A stretch of DNA of 64,000 nt. It comes from Corynebacterium timonense (GTDB lineage Bacteria > Actinomycetota > Actinomycetes > Mycobacteriales > Mycobacteriaceae). The notes below the pieces were generated by a model. That model did not search any database. It had not been told where the DNA came from and saw nothing but the letters and a program-made list of their open reading frames with translations. The position numbers were made by a program, and so were the translations under genes. This document shows, piece by piece, positions 7,971 through 15,974 of the stretch. Position 1 is the first letter of the stretch, and each line of letters opens with the position of its first letter. The stretch spans positions 558,001-622,000 of the forward strand of contig NZ_LT629765.1 in NCBI RefSeq assembly GCF_900105305.1. Direction: 5' to 3'.

Positions 7971-9362
7971 ATGACTCGCTGGGTGCTGCACATCGACATG
8001 GACGCGTTCTACGCCTCCTGCGAGCAGCTCACCCGGCCGACTCTCAAGGGCCGCCCGGTGCTGGTCGCGGGCGTTTCCGGCAGGGGAGTGGTCGCCGGTG
8101 CGAGCTACGAGGCGCGCGCGTACGGGGCGCGCTCGGCCATGCCGACCCACCGCGCCGCCCGCCTCGTGGGGCCGAAGGCCGTGCTCGTGGAGCCCCGCCG
8201 CGCGGTCTACTCCACGGCCTCGCGCCGCGTGTTCGAGGTCATCGCTCGCCACGTCGACGGCGAGTCGGTGGAGCAGCTGTCCATCGACGAGGCGTACATG
8301 GAGCCGCGGGAGCTCGTCGACGCCGACCCGGAGGGGGTGCGGGCGTGGGCGAACGCCCTACGCGCAGCGATTAAGGAGGAGACGGGGCTGCCGTCGTCGA
8401 TAGGCGCGGGCTCCGGGAAGCAGTACGCGAAGATCGGCTCCGGGCTGGCCAAGCCCGACGGGGTGTTTATCATCCCGCACGAGCGCCAGTTGGAGATCCT
8501 GCACCCGCTGCCCGTCGGCGAGCTGTGGGGCGCCGGCCCCGTCACGCAGGCGAAGCTGGCCACGGCGGGCGTGGAGACGATCGGGGACTTGGCGCGCCTG
8601 ACGGAAAAAGAGCTCGAGATCGCGCTCGGCGGTGTCGTGGGTCGGCACCTGTGGCAGCTCGCCCGCGGCATCGACGATCGCCCCGTCGCCCCGCGCGCCG
8701 ACGCGAAACAGATCTCCGCCGAGCACACCTACCCGCGCGATCTTGCTACCCCGGCCGAGGTCGACGCCGCGCTTGAGCGTGCCGCGGCCGAGGCGCATCG
8801 CCGTTTGCGTCGCGACGGCCGCGGGGCGCGCACCGTCAGCGTCAAACTGCGCATGGCAGACTTCCGCATCGAGTCCCGCTCCGCCACGCTGCCCTACGCC
8901 ACCGACGACGCCGACACGCTGCGCGCCACCGCGTTCAACCTGGTGCGCTACCCGGGCGAGGTCGGCCCGATCCGCCTCGTGGGGGTGTCCTACTCCGGGC
9001 TGGAGGAGTCGCTGCAGGACGTCCTCTTCCCGGAGCTGGACAGGCAGGTCGCCGTGCGCGAGGCCGCCAACGCAGACTACGAAAGCGGCGTGAGCGACCA
9101 CGCGGAGGAGACCGCCGTCGATGTCGATCCCGCCCCGTTGCGAGCGCCGGGCGTGTGGCGGCCCACCCAGGACGTGTACCACCCCGACCACGGGCACGGT
9201 TGGGTCCAGGGCTCAGGGCACGGGCGGGTGACGGTGCGTTTTGAAACGCGCGCCACCGGGCCGGGGCGCACCGTCACCCTGCCCGCGGACGACCCAGACC
9301 TCACGGCGGGCGACCCGCTCGACTCGCTGGCCTGGGACGACTGGCTACACGCCGAGGAGTAG
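7971..9362 (+). CDS. dinB: DNA polymerase IV, Y-family
   Basis: Error-prone translesion DNA polymerase. The 463 residues show the Y-family palm motifs HIDMDAFYASCEQ (first catalytic Asp) and LSIDEAYME (Asp-Glu pair). Helix-hairpin-helix/thumb sequence follows around LWGAGPVTQAKLATAGVETIGDLA, then the little-finger domain. QDVLFPEL near residue 345 resembles a beta-clamp-binding QxxLF motif. The last 75 or so residues (WRPTQDVYHPDHGHGW onward) are an extension common in actinobacterial DinB. ATG 7971 is preferred over 7965 because of the promoter spacing. The gene overlaps the convergent asparaginase gene by 18 bases. Confidence 0.94.
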   Translation: MTRWVLHIDMDAFYASCEQLTRPTLKGRPVLVAGVSGRGVVAGASYEARAYGARSAMPTHRAARLVGPKAVLVEPRRAVYSTASRRVFEVIARHVDGESVEQLSIDEAYMEPRELVDADPEGVRAWANALRAAIKEETGLPSSIGAGSGKQYAKIGSGLAKPDGVFIIPHERQLEILHPLPVGELWGAGPVTQAKLATAGVETIGDLARLTEKELEIALGGVVGRHLWQLARGIDDRPVAPRADAKQISAEHTYPRDLATPAEVDAALERAAAEAHRRLRRDGRGARTVSVKLRMADFRIESRSATLPYATDDADTLRATAFNLVRYPGEVGPIRLVGVSYSGLEESLQDVLFPELDRQVAVREAANADYESGVSDHAEETAVDVDPAPLRAPGVWRPTQDVYHPDHGHGWVQGSGHGRVTVRFETRATGPGRTVTLPADDPDLTAGDPLDSLAWDDWLHAEE

Positions 9363-10283
9363 GCGTGGGTCCGTGCCCGTCGCCAGCGCGGTGACCAGCG
9401 CGATGCGCGCCTGGCCCGCGCGCAGCCAGCCGCCCGGCAGTGCCCCGCGCGCGCCGAGGCTCGACCCGCCGCCGACGCCGCCGTAGTCGAAGGAGACTTC
9501 GCCGAAGGGCACCGACGTGGCCACGACCACGGGGATCCCGGCGTCGAGGGCGCGCCCGAGGGCCTCGCCCATCTGCTCGGACACGTTGCCCGAGCCGAGC
9601 GCCTCCACCACGATCCCGTCGGGGGTGGCCGCTACGACCCGGTCAACGAGGTCGCCCTCCGCGCCGGGCCAGGCGCGAAGGATGGGCACGTCCACCCCGG
9701 CCAGCGCGGCGGGGGAGACCGGGGCGGGGCGCGGCAGCGAGAGCGGGGCGGACAGCGCGAAGGCGCGCCGCTCGGCGGTGTCGCGCTTGATCAGGCCGCG
9801 GGCGGCGAGAGTGTCCCCGCCGAAGGCCACCATGACGCCCTGGCCGCGCGCGAGGGGGTCGGCGGCCAGCGCGATCGCCCGGTTCAAGTTGTCGGGGCCG
9901 TCCGCGTGGGGGTGGTCGGCGGGGAGCTGGGAGCCGGTGAGGACGACGGGGCGCGGGTCGTCGTGGACCAGGTCGAGCGCAAGCGCGGTCTCCGCCAGCG
10001 AGTCTGTGCCGTGGGTGATCACGATGCCGGCGACGTTGGCGTCGGAAAGCGCCCGGCGCGACAGCTCGATAAGAGTGTCGAGCTCGCCGAGGCTTATCGA
10101 CGACGAATCGAGCCGCGCCGCGTCATACACCCGCACCTCCTCCGTGGTTCCGCACGCGCGGACGAGGTCTTCGGCAGACAGCGTCGGCGTGCGCGCTCCC
10201 GTGCCCGGGTCGGTGGTACAGGCGATCGTGCCACCCGTAGAGATCACGAGGACAAAGTTTCCGAGTTGCTGAGCAATAGTCAT
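9345..10283 (-). CDS. ansA: L-asparaginase
   Basis: Hydrolyses asparagine to aspartate and ammonia. The 312-residue protein has both catalytic threonine motifs of the asparaginase/glutaminase family, VISTGGTIACT near the N-terminus and IVITHGTDSLAETA around residue 90. It also has LTGSQLPADHPHADGPDNL and the late GVDVPILRAWPGAEGDLVD stretch. No signal peptide is seen, so a cytoplasmic enzyme is likely. The ATG at 10283 begins MTIAQQLGNFVLVISTGG; the frame is open further upstream, but family similarity starts here. It is divergent from the lipoprotein gene at 10386. Confidence 0.93.
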   Translation of the reverse strand: MTIAQQLGNFVLVISTGGTIACTTDPGTGARTPTLSAEDLVRACGTTEEVRVYDAARLDSSSISLGELDTLIELSRRALSDANVAGIVITHGTDSLAETALALDLVHDDPRPVVLTGSQLPADHPHADGPDNLNRAIALAADPLARGQGVMVAFGGDTLAARGLIKRDTAERRAFALSAPLSLPRPAPVSPAALAGVDVPILRAWPGAEGDLVDRVVAATPDGIVVEALGSGNVSEQMGEALGRALDAGIPVVVATSVPFGEVSFDYGGVGGGSSLGARGALPGGWLRAGQARIALVTALATGTDPRLLLGV

Positions 10284-10385
10284 GAATACGCGAGTGTTGG
10301 TTGGGGTTTGTCTTTCTCCATCGGTAACCTTAGCCGGGGCACAAACGGGTCGCCGGTGCCGCTTCAACGAGATCAAGGAGAAACC

Positions 10386-10994
10386 GTGAAAAACGCGAAA
10401 GCACAGAAGCTTACTGCTGCGCTCGCCGCGCTCGGAGCCGCAGTGACGCTCGCCGCCTGCTCGAATGATGAGGGCGACGACGCCGCCGACTCCACCCCCA
10501 CCACCTCCGGCTCCAGCAGCGCCGCCGAGGCGCCGGCCGCCCAGCTGCCCAGCGCCGCCGAGCTCAACGCCGTCCTCGCGCGCGCGACCGACCCCAACCT
10601 GCCCATCGAGGAGCGCGTAACCACGGTCCAGGGCGGCGAGACCGCGCCTGAGCTTTTCGACGTCATGGCCCAATCCCAGCAGGAATCCGGCGCAAACTTC
10701 CAGGTCGTCGACCCGGTCTTGCCCGGGTATTCCCCGAACACGGCGCTGGCCACTGTCAACTTCACCGCCCCCGACCAGCAAGCACAGCTTGCCGAGAACG
10801 TGGAGTTCATCTACGAAGACGGCGCCTGGAAGCTTTCCCAGTCGTGGGCCTGCACCCTGGTGACCAACACGGTCCCGGCCGAGCAGGTGCCCGAGATGTG
10901 CCGCACGCAGGCCCCCGCCGGTGAGGCGCCGGCCGAGGGCGCGCCGGCAGGGGGCGCGCCCGCGGAGGGTGCGCCCGCTGCTCCGCAGCTCTAG
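10386..10994 (+). CDS. Secreted lipoprotein, MTB12-like
   Basis: A 202-residue exported lipoprotein. A basic N-terminus and hydrophobic core lead to the lipobox TLAAC, with the acylated Cys at residue 25, then a Ser/Thr/Ala linker. The globular part (about residues 50-165, LPSAAELNAVLARATDPNLP to PEMC) resembles the mycobacterial low-molecular-weight antigen MTB12 family, whose function is unknown. The C-terminus is a low-complexity Ala/Gly/Pro/Glu tail with repeated EGAPAGGAP-type units. GTG is the start, with AAGGAG at 10375-10380 as ribosome binding site. Assignment to the family rests on recall, not a search. Confidence 0.8.
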   Translation: MKNAKAQKLTAALAALGAAVTLAACSNDEGDDAADSTPTTSGSSSAAEAPAAQLPSAAELNAVLARATDPNLPIEERVTTVQGGETAPELFDVMAQSQQESGANFQVVDPVLPGYSPNTALATVNFTAPDQQAQLAENVEFIYEDGAWKLSQSWACTLVTNTVPAEQVPEMCRTQAPAGEAPAEGAPAGGAPAEGAPAAPQL

Positions 10995-11017
10995 GTCGCG
11001 GGCGGTCGTCGCACCTT

Positions 11018-11220
11018 GGTCGACCTCAACGAAATCCTGCGGGTAAAACTCCTGGTCGCGTGACCCCGGTTTGCGTTGAGGTCGACTAGGCGGGGTGTGC
11101 TGGTCGACCTCAGCGAAATCTGGAGCGTAAAACCCCTGGTCGCGCGCCACGGAAATACCTTGAGGTCGACTAGGCCTGGCGCCCTGGTCGACCTCAGCGA
11201 AATCTGGAGCGTAAAACCCC
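11018..11220 (+). repeat. 84-bp tandem repeat array with internal dyads (about 2.4 copies)
   Basis: GTCGACCTCA recurs at 11019, 11103 and 11187, a period of exactly 84 bases. Copies 1 and 2 end with TTGAGGTCGACTAGG, so each unit begins and ends with inverted copies of the same 10-mer and could fold into a long hairpin. Copy 3 is cut off after the GTAAAACCCC core. Copies 2 and 3 are nearly identical; copy 1 is more diverged. The array fills the 246-base gap between two convergent genes. It is open in several frames (84 is divisible by 3), but nothing indicates translation. Confidence 0.85.
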
Positions 11221-11240
11221 CGCCCCAGCGCAGAGCGCCC

Positions 11241-12926
11241 TTAACTGTCGTCGCGCCAGACCTCGTCGGTCCACAGGGTGGACAGGGTGAGAATCCGGGC
11301 GCGGGAGTCGCCAGAATCGACACGCGCGCGCCATTGGCGGCGCAGCCAGCGGTCGTGGCTGGTGATGACGACGGTGCCGGGGAAGTCCACGAGCGCCGAT
11401 TCGAGTTCCTCGGCGAGGGCGAGGGAGAGGTGGTTCGTGGGCTCGTCGAGAAGCAGCAGGTCTGGCGGGGAGCACAGGATGATGCCGAGGGACACGCGGC
11501 GGCGTTGGCCGAAAGACAGTGCCTCGAGCGGCCGGGCGGCCTGCTCCTCGGTCATGAGGCCGAGCTCGACGAGGTCGGGCGCGCCCTCAGGGGTGCGCTG
11601 CGCGAAGGCCTCGGCGGCGGTGAGGCGAAGGTCCTCCCACGAATCGTCCTGCTCGAGGCGGGCGACGGTCATCTCTTCCGGCATGACCAGCTCTCCCTCG
11701 TAGCCGCGAAGGGTCCCGTCGAGGATTTTCAGCAAGGTCGACTTTCCGGCCCCGTTCGGCCCTTCCACGAGCAGCTGCTGGCCGGGCTGGATCTTTATGG
11801 TGAGCGGCTCGAGCCGGCCGCCAACGGCGAGCTCGCGAGCGACGACCGCGGGGACCCCGAGGCTCGTCACGACACTCGGGGGCAGGCCCTGAAACTCGAG
11901 GCGCTTCGGCGGGGCGGGCAGCTCGCGTCGCTCCAGCTCGGCGAGGCGGTTTTCGGCGGAGCGGCGCCGGTTGCCCACGGTTTTGGCGGCGCGGTCCGCG
12001 TAGAATTTCGCCGCCTTGCGCGTTTCCGTCTTATTCTCCTGGGAGTGGAAAATATCCCCCGCGCCGACGTCGGCGGCCTTTTCTAGGCGTGCGCGCTCGT
12101 GCTCTTGGGCGGCGTAGTCGGTCTCCCACCGGCGTCGGCGGGCCTCGCGGGCGGCGAGGTAGTCCGTGAAAGAGCCGGTGAAGCGGGCGCCCTGCCGGGT
12201 GTCCTCGCCGAAGCCTCCCTCGGCCCCGAGACCCGGGTCGAGGTCGACGAGGCCGTCACAGGCGGCGTCGAGGAAAAAGCGGTCGTGGCTGGCGGCAAGC
12301 ACCGAGCCGGTGAAGGCATTGAGCTCGGTGACGAGGAAGTCCACGGCGGCGTCGTCGAGGTGGTTGGTCGGCTCGTCGAGCACCATCGCGTCCACGGGGC
12401 GCAGCAGCAGGGTGGCCAGGGCGAAGCGGCGGCGCTGCCCGCCAGACATCTCGCCGAGCGGGGTGGATAGCGCGACGTTGGAGAGGCCAAGGCCCGCGAG
12501 GACGGTGGCGATGCGCGCGTCGAGTTCCCATACCCCGTTGTTTTGCGCGAGGGCGAGGGTGCGGTCGAACTCGTCGGCAGCGTCTGGGTCAGTCGCCATG
12601 CGGTCGGACAGCTCGGTGATGCGGGCTTCAATGTGCCGCAGCTGCTCCACGGCGCCTTCGATGAGCTGGGAGGCGGGGGCCGTGAAGGGCAGATCGGTCT
12701 CCTGGGGGATGAACCCGGTCACCGGAGGGGTGATGATGCTGCCGGCGTCCGGGCTCAGCGCCCCGGAAACCAGCGCGAGCAGGGTGGACTTGCCCGCGCC
12801 GTTTTCGCCGATGAGGCCGGTCACCGAGTCGGAGGGCACGGCGAAGGAGATGTCGGTGAGAACCCGCCGGCCCCCCGGGTACGAGAAGGAGACACCGTCG
12901 AGGCCGATGTGCAGCGGAGCAACCAT
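11241..12926 (-). CDS. ABC-F family ATPase (duplicated ATPase)
   Basis: A soluble protein of 561 residues with two ABC ATPase domains and no membrane segments. Domain 1 has GENGAGKST near residue 40, MSGGQRRRFALA and LVLDEPTNHLDD-type Walker B sequence; domain 2 has GPNGAGKST near 395, LSFGQRRRVSLG and LLLLDEPTNHL. A charged linker around residues 270-340 separates them, as in ABC-F proteins that act on the ribosome (translation factors or antibiotic target protection). Which of these roles applies cannot be told. It follows the lipoprotein gene upstream by 9 bases, so the two form an operon read leftward. Confidence 0.92.
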   Translation of the reverse strand: MVAPLHIGLDGVSFSYPGGRRVLTDISFAVPSDSVTGLIGENGAGKSTLLALVSGALSPDAGSIITPPVTGFIPQETDLPFTAPASQLIEGAVEQLRHIEARITELSDRMATDPDAADEFDRTLALAQNNGVWELDARIATVLAGLGLSNVALSTPLGEMSGGQRRRFALATLLLRPVDAMVLDEPTNHLDDAAVDFLVTELNAFTGSVLAASHDRFFLDAACDGLVDLDPGLGAEGGFGEDTRQGARFTGSFTDYLAAREARRRRWETDYAAQEHERARLEKAADVGAGDIFHSQENKTETRKAAKFYADRAAKTVGNRRRSAENRLAELERRELPAPPKRLEFQGLPPSVVTSLGVPAVVARELAVGGRLEPLTIKIQPGQQLLVEGPNGAGKSTLLKILDGTLRGYEGELVMPEEMTVARLEQDDSWEDLRLTAAEAFAQRTPEGAPDLVELGLMTEEQAARPLEALSFGQRRRVSLGIILCSPPDLLLLDEPTNHLSLALAEELESALVDFPGTVVITSHDRWLRRQWRARVDSGDSRARILTLSTLWTDEVWRDDS

Positions 12927-12935
12927 ATGGAGAGT

Positions 12936-13877
12936 TTACGTCCCGTACTCGATGGCGGTCGTGATGTCTTGGACAACGCGGGTGACGGGGTCGGGCCCGG
13001 CGTAGACCACGCGGGTGGTGGCCTCGACGGTCCCGGACACGGGGAGCGGGGCCGCCCGCGACACCACGATCTGGCCCTGGGAGGTGGTCTCCGAGCTGTC
13101 GACGGTCAGCGTCTGGCCGTCGAGCTCCCCGGCGATGTCGTTGTCGATGGAGACGCTGTCGCGCGCCGGGCGCTCGTGCACCTGCACGTCGAGGGTGATC
13201 CGGTCGCCCTCGATGTTGGCGACGGTGTAGATGGTGGTGCGCCGCATCGCGTCGGCGCCGGTGACGCGGGTGTCGACGCTCCACGACCCGCCCACGCCGA
13301 CCGGCTGCTCGGGGACAACGACGTTGGTGGCCAGCACGGTGAGCAGCGCGCGTTCCACGGCTTGGCGGTCCTGTTCGGTCGAGTCGTCGGGGGCGAGGAG
13401 CTTGACCGTCGAGACGGCCCCGGTGGCGGAGGCGCGCCAGGCCATCTCGAAGCCTGCGGCGCTCGCGACGTCCGGGTGCTCACCCACGGTGACGTGCACG
13501 AGACGTTGCGCCGCCTCCTCGTCTGCGCCCGGGGCGGGGGCCTCGCCGGAGCTCACGCTCAGCGGCAGGGTCGTGGTGTCGGCGGGGGCGTCCTGGGGTG
13601 CGTGCGTGTCGACGGCGTCGGCGGGAACCACCTGCTGTGCAAAGCCCTGGGAGACCGCGACGGTGATGTCCCATTGCGCGGTGTCGCCGGCGTCGCCGGC
13701 GGCGAGGTCGAGCTGCTGCGGGTCGGCGCCCGCGTCGATGAGCGTGACGGAGGGGTGGTCGACGGCGAAGGCGGGCACTCCCTCGAGCGGGTCCTGCGGC
13801 CCAGCGCAGGAGGCGAGGGCACACACGGGGGCGAGCACAAGGGCGGCGCTGAGTGCGCTGAGTACACGGATAGTCAC
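12936..13877 (-). CDS. Putative lipoprotein of unknown function
   Basis: A 313-residue exported protein. The N-terminal hydrophobic stretch MTIRVLSALSAALVLAPVCALASC ends in a lipobox ALASC with Cys at residue 24. The rest is acidic and rich in beta-type sequence, without motifs I recognise; the C-terminal half (from about GVGGSWSVDTRVTG) resembles secreted actinobacterial domains of unknown function. Translation starts at GTG, 13877. It lies 51 bases from the divergent lspA, which encodes the signal peptidase that would process it, and 9 bases ahead of the ABC-F gene. Confidence 0.75.
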   Translation of the reverse strand: MTIRVLSALSAALVLAPVCALASCAGPQDPLEGVPAFAVDHPSVTLIDAGADPQQLDLAAGDAGDTAQWDITVAVSQGFAQQVVPADAVDTHAPQDAPADTTTLPLSVSSGEAPAPGADEEAAQRLVHVTVGEHPDVASAAGFEMAWRASATGAVSTVKLLAPDDSTEQDRQAVERALLTVLATNVVVPEQPVGVGGSWSVDTRVTGADAMRRTTIYTVANIEGDRITLDVQVHERPARDSVSIDNDIAGELDGQTLTVDSSETTSQGQIVVSRAAPLPVSGTVEATTRVVYAGPDPVTRVVQDITTAIEYGT

Positions 13878-13913
13878 ACGACGAACTTACCGTGCCCTCG
13901 TGAGGGTTGCGGC

Positions 13914-13919
13914 TACAGT
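13914..13919 (+). promoter_or_regulatory. Candidate -10 of lspA (leaderless)
   Basis: TACAGT in GGCTACAGTTAAC ends 9 bases before the lspA ATG. There is no ribosome binding site between it and the ATG. Confidence 0.4.
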
Positions 13920-13928
13920 TAACAGGCG

Positions 13929-14441
13929 ATGGATATACAGAAAGAACGCAGCGCCACGCGCGGTGTGAAGGGACGCAGGCTTGCGGTTCTCGCGGGTGTG
14001 ATGGCCGCGATCGCGGCCATTGACCAGCTTATCAAGCAGATCGCGGTGACCACGCTCGAGCCAGGCGAGCCCGTCAACGTCATCGGCGACTGGTTCCGCC
14101 TTGTGCTTCTGTTCAACCCGGGCGCGGCCTTTTCCATGGGGCAGAACTCGACCTGGTTGTTCACCACGATCCAGCTCGCCTTCGTCGTCGGTGCCCTCGT
14201 CGCGGCACCCCACGTCAGCCACCGTGTCGAGCTCGCGGGGCTTGCTCTCATCGCAGGAGGGGCGCTGGGTAACCTCATCGACAGGCTGACCCGCCCGCCG
14301 GGGTTCTGGTTCGGCCACGTGATCGACTACATCTCGGTGGGTGGATTCGCGGTGTTTAACTTCGCCGACGCCGCGATCACCGTCGGTGTGGCCGTCTTCA
14401 TCATCGCCTTGTTCGTGGGGGAGCTCGACAATGGCCGGTGA
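13929..14441 (+). CDS. lspA: Lipoprotein signal peptidase (signal peptidase II)
   Basis: Membrane aspartyl protease that removes signal peptides from diacylated prolipoproteins. Four transmembrane segments are predictable in 170 residues. Signatures are DQLIK, FNPGAAFSMG, GGALGNLIDRL and VFNFADAAITVG, the last two carrying the two catalytic aspartates. It overlaps the RluD-family gene by 11 bases, the usual lspA-rluD pair. Several lipoproteins encoded in this window, and lgt at 49282, belong to the same pathway. Confidence 0.96.
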   Translation: MDIQKERSATRGVKGRRLAVLAGVMAAIAAIDQLIKQIAVTTLEPGEPVNVIGDWFRLVLLFNPGAAFSMGQNSTWLFTTIQLAFVVGALVAAPHVSHRVELAGLALIAGGALGNLIDRLTRPPGFWFGHVIDYISVGGFAVFNFADAAITVGVAVFIIALFVGELDNGR

Positions 14442-15357
14442 GTTCCGCGCCCTTCCCGTCCCCGAGGGGCTCGACGGTATGCGTGTCGACGCCGCCGTGG
14501 CCAAGATCTTCGGCATCTCGCGCGCGCTCGCCGCCGAGATCATCGCCGACGGCGACGTGCTTGTCGACGCCACAGCGGTCCAAAAATCCGAGCGCGTGCG
14601 CGCCGGGTCGATGCTGGAGGCCACGCTGCCGGCGCCGAAAGCGCCCCCGCGCCCCAAGGCGGAGCACGTCGAGGGCATGAGCATCATTTACTCCGACGCG
14701 GATGTTATTGCCGTCGATAAGCCTGTCGGCGTGGCCGCGCACCCGACCCTGGGCTGGGAGGGGCCGACCGTCGTTGGAGGGCTGGAGGCGATGGGCTTCG
14801 AGCTTCCCGACGCCGGCCCCCCCGAGCGCAAAGGCATTGTCCAACGCCTTGATGTGGGCACCTCCGGGGTGATGATCGTGGCCGCGAGCGTGCACGGCTA
14901 CTCCGTGCTCAAACGGGCGTTTCGCGAGCGCACCGTGGAAAAGACCTACCACGCCGTGGTGCAGGGGCTACCCGACCCGATCGTGGGCACGATCGACGCG
15001 CCCATCGGGCGCCACCCCTCCGCTGGCTGGAAGTTCGCCGTGACAGGCGACGGGCGCAACTCGGTGACCCACTACGAGGTGATTGAGGCGTTCCGCGAGG
15101 CCTCGTTGCTCGAGGTCCGCCTGGAAACGGGGCGCACCCACCAGATCCGCGTCCACATGTCTGCCACCGGCCACCCCTGCGTCGGCGACCCGATGTACGG
15201 CTCGGACCCGACACTGACCGCCCGCCTGGGCCTGACCCGCCAATGGCTGCATGCAACGAAGCTGGGGTTCACACACCCGCGCTCGGCGTCGTGGATGGAG
15301 GTGGAGTCGCCGTACCCGGCTGACCTCGCCCACGCCGTGGAGGTGCTGCGAGGGTGA
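14431..15357 (+). CDS. RluD-family pseudouridine synthase
   Basis: Isomerises uridine to pseudouridine in ribosomal RNA. The 308-residue protein has an N-terminal S4-like RNA-binding region at about residues 15-70 and the RluA/RluD catalytic domain from about 85. The catalytic motif is QRLDVGTSGVMIVA, with the active-site Asp in RLDVGTSG. LETGRTHQIRVHM and HPCVGDPMYG complete the signature. The start at 14431 overlaps lspA by 11 bases and matches the family N-terminus. The stop overlaps the next GTG start, indicating translational coupling. Confidence 0.94.
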   Translation: MAGEFRALPVPEGLDGMRVDAAVAKIFGISRALAAEIIADGDVLVDATAVQKSERVRAGSMLEATLPAPKAPPRPKAEHVEGMSIIYSDADVIAVDKPVGVAAHPTLGWEGPTVVGGLEAMGFELPDAGPPERKGIVQRLDVGTSGVMIVAASVHGYSVLKRAFRERTVEKTYHAVVQGLPDPIVGTIDAPIGRHPSAGWKFAVTGDGRNSVTHYEVIEAFREASLLEVRLETGRTHQIRVHMSATGHPCVGDPMYGSDPTLTARLGLTRQWLHATKLGFTHPRSASWMEVESPYPADLAHAVEVLRG

Positions 15358-15878
15358 AGGGCGCCGTGCTGGCCGCGGTCACGGCGGGTGTGATCGCCGT
15401 CGCCGGGCTCGTGGCGCTCGGGGAAAGCGTGCAGGTCGCGCCCGTCCCCGCTGGCGACCAGCTCGGCGCGGAGGCGGGGGAGAGCTGGGAGGCCTACGCG
15501 CAGCGGGCCGCCGAGTCGCTCGCGCAGGCGCCGGCTGAGGAGCCGGTCTTCGCCCTGGTCACCTTCCTGCCGGGGGCGGGGCCCGCCGAGGCCGCCGCGG
15601 AGCTGGAGGGGATCGGTCGAGTCAACGCCGCCGTCTTTGCCGGAAAGGCCGCGCAGCCCGTGCCCGAGCCCACCGGGGGTGACGGGCGCGCCGAGGTGTT
15701 CACCCGCGCCGCCGAGCGAGCCGGGGTCGACCCGGGGAGCCTGCTCGGCGTCGTGATCTATGCCCCAGGGGGCCAGTTGCGCGAGGTCGCAGGGCGCGCA
15801 GGAGTCGCCGCTGTGGAAGCGCTGCCTCCCGACGCGGTGTGGGGGGCCTTCGCCATCGTGCCCACGCCCGCCAGCTAG
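15354..15878 (+). CDS. Hypothetical single-pass exported or anchored protein
   Basis: 174 residues, unrecognised. An N-terminal hydrophobic segment (about residues 3-22, VLAAVTAGVIAVAGLVALG) without a lipobox suggests a signal anchor or signal peptide. The remainder is acidic and Ala/Gly/Pro-rich, with an ESWEAYAQRAAES helix and an alpha/beta-looking stretch FALVTFLPGAGPAEAAAEL. The GTG start overlaps the stop of the pseudouridine synthase gene by 4 bases, so it is probably the last gene of the lspA operon. A cell-envelope role is possible but unproven. Confidence 0.7.
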   Translation: MKGAVLAAVTAGVIAVAGLVALGESVQVAPVPAGDQLGAEAGESWEAYAQRAAESLAQAPAEEPVFALVTFLPGAGPAEAAAELEGIGRVNAAVFAGKAAQPVPEPTGGDGRAEVFTRAAERAGVDPGSLLGVVIYAPGGQLREVAGRAGVAAVEALPPDAVWGAFAIVPTPAS

Positions 15879-15906
15879 GCAGGGGTAAATATTCAACGGG
15901 ACGGGG

Positions 15907-15912
15907 TATACT
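15907..15912 (+). promoter_or_regulatory. Candidate -10 of the MacAB-like operon
   Basis: TATACT in GGGGTATACTTCCG is one of the best -10 hexamers of the window, about 60 bases ahead of the adaptor gene. No convincing -35 was found. Confidence 0.5.
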
Positions 15913-15974
15913 TCCGCCCGTTATGTCCACGCGCCGCCTGTGGGTTCGGCGCATCACTCTTGGAGGAAGAAGCG

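Noticed and set aside
11018..11220. CRISPR array
   Set aside because: Only 2.4 copies, the whole 84-bp unit is repeated with no variable spacers, and no cas gene is nearby.
11076..11323. Small proteins with repeated VDLSEIWSVKP or FTLQISLRST sequence from the 84-bp repeats
   Set aside because: The repeat is open in several frames only because its period is divisible by three; no start site or conserved protein supports translation.
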